A DNA stretch of 5,166 bases from Acidimicrobiia bacterium (GTDB taxonomy: Bacteria > Actinomycetota > Acidimicrobiia > Acidimicrobiales > Ilumatobacteraceae): positions 1-5,166 of the forward strand of contig JACDGA010000148.1 in NCBI GenBank assembly GCA_013815505.1, given 5' to 3'. A program made the translations under genes and the position numbers. The notes beneath the pieces are model-generated. The model saw nothing but the letters and a program-made list of their open reading frames with translations. It was not told the DNA's origin and made no database searches. The first letter of the stretch is position 1, and each line of letters opens with the position of its first letter. This document shows, in pieces, positions 5,059 to 5,166 of this stretch.

Positions 5059-5166
5059 TCAGAGCATCGATCCGAGGTCCGAGGTGACGGTCGGGTAGGC
5101 GGCGGTCATCGATTTGAGTTGTCGGGTGGTGAGCCCGAGCTTGATGGCGAGCGCGCAGAAGTTGAT
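5059..5166 (-). CDS. C-terminal end of a class I pyridine nucleotide-disulfide oxidoreductase (glutathione reductase-like), rest outside window
   Basis: The minus strand from the right edge gives 35 codons ending in TGA at 5059-5061. The sequence (INFCALAIKLGLTTRQLKSM, then the AYPTVTSDLGSML tail) matches the last helix and tail of the C-terminal dimerisation domain of FAD/NAD(P)-dependent disulfide oxidoreductase-like proteins, which often end in AYPTxxSDIxxML. The known family transfers electrons from NAD(P)H through FAD to a disulfide or other acceptor in the cytoplasm. The redox-active CxxxxC motif and the cofactor domains lie outside the window, so the substrate cannot be stated. The tail lacks the HPTxxE motif of true glutathione and lipoamide reductases and has AYPT instead, suggesting a divergent subgroup. 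It is on the same strand as the VOC gene, 140 bases upstream of it. Confidence 0.75.
   Translation of the reverse strand: MNFCALAIKLGLTTRQLKSMTAAYPTVTSDLGSML

Noticed and set aside
5018..5062. Inverted repeats (GCCCG...CGGGC, GGGCCC) downstream of the flavoprotein gene as a terminator
   Set aside because: Arms are short and mutually exclusive, with long loops and no T-run; the candidate VOC promoter overlaps part of the region.

Overview
The base composition is GC-rich, codons mostly end in G or C, and the protein families are ones I associate with Actinomycetota: GH15, a standalone NAD(P)HX epimerase, an OLD-type TOPRIM protein and a DUF6027-like protein. The organism is probably a high-GC actinobacterium. 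Acidimicrobiia is a guess from general resemblance only. No rRNA, tRNA, insertion sequence or full CRISPR array was seen.

Layout, left to right. Positions 1-3360 are one minus-strand block, read right to left: the C-terminal remnant of a GH63/MGH1-like glycosidase (3067-3360), a NAD(P)H-hydrate epimerase (2315-3070, GTG start overlapping the GH63 stop as GTGA), a Met/His-rich integral membrane protein (1708-2214), and a GH15 glucoamylase/trehalase-type enzyme (1-1702, running off the left edge). The GH15 frame is intact over 567 codons. Positions 3358-4082 are plus-strand debris: the C-terminal third of a histidine phosphatase ending at 3579, then the C-terminal part of an OLD-family TOPRIM protein ending at 4082. 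Between them lie about 137 bases with a perfect GC palindrome. An apparently intact DUF6027-like gene (4117-4470, +) converges on a VOC/glyoxalase-like gene (4550-4918, -), with a strong hairpin between the two ends. At the right edge is the last 35 codons of a glutathione-reductase-like flavoprotein (5059-5166, -).

The most notable feature is near 3345-3365. Two oppositely oriented genes, GH63 leftward and histidine phosphatase rightward, both lose their N-terminal parts at the same point. This is what one deletion across a divergent gene pair and its shared promoter region would leave; a chimeric assembly join would look the same. A third gene just to the right (TOPRIM) also lacks its N-terminal half. 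The leftward genes nnrE, membrane protein and GH15 would then have lost their original upstream promoter.

Functionally, GH63 and GH15 both act on alpha-glucosidic sugars, so the leftward block looks like a cytoplasmic alpha-glucoside or compatible-solute locus carrying a nicotinamide-cofactor repair gene. I saw no convincing new multi-gene system. The unusual points are the deletion-like scar, the membrane protein and some local sequence structures. Family names are from recalled motifs, not database searches.
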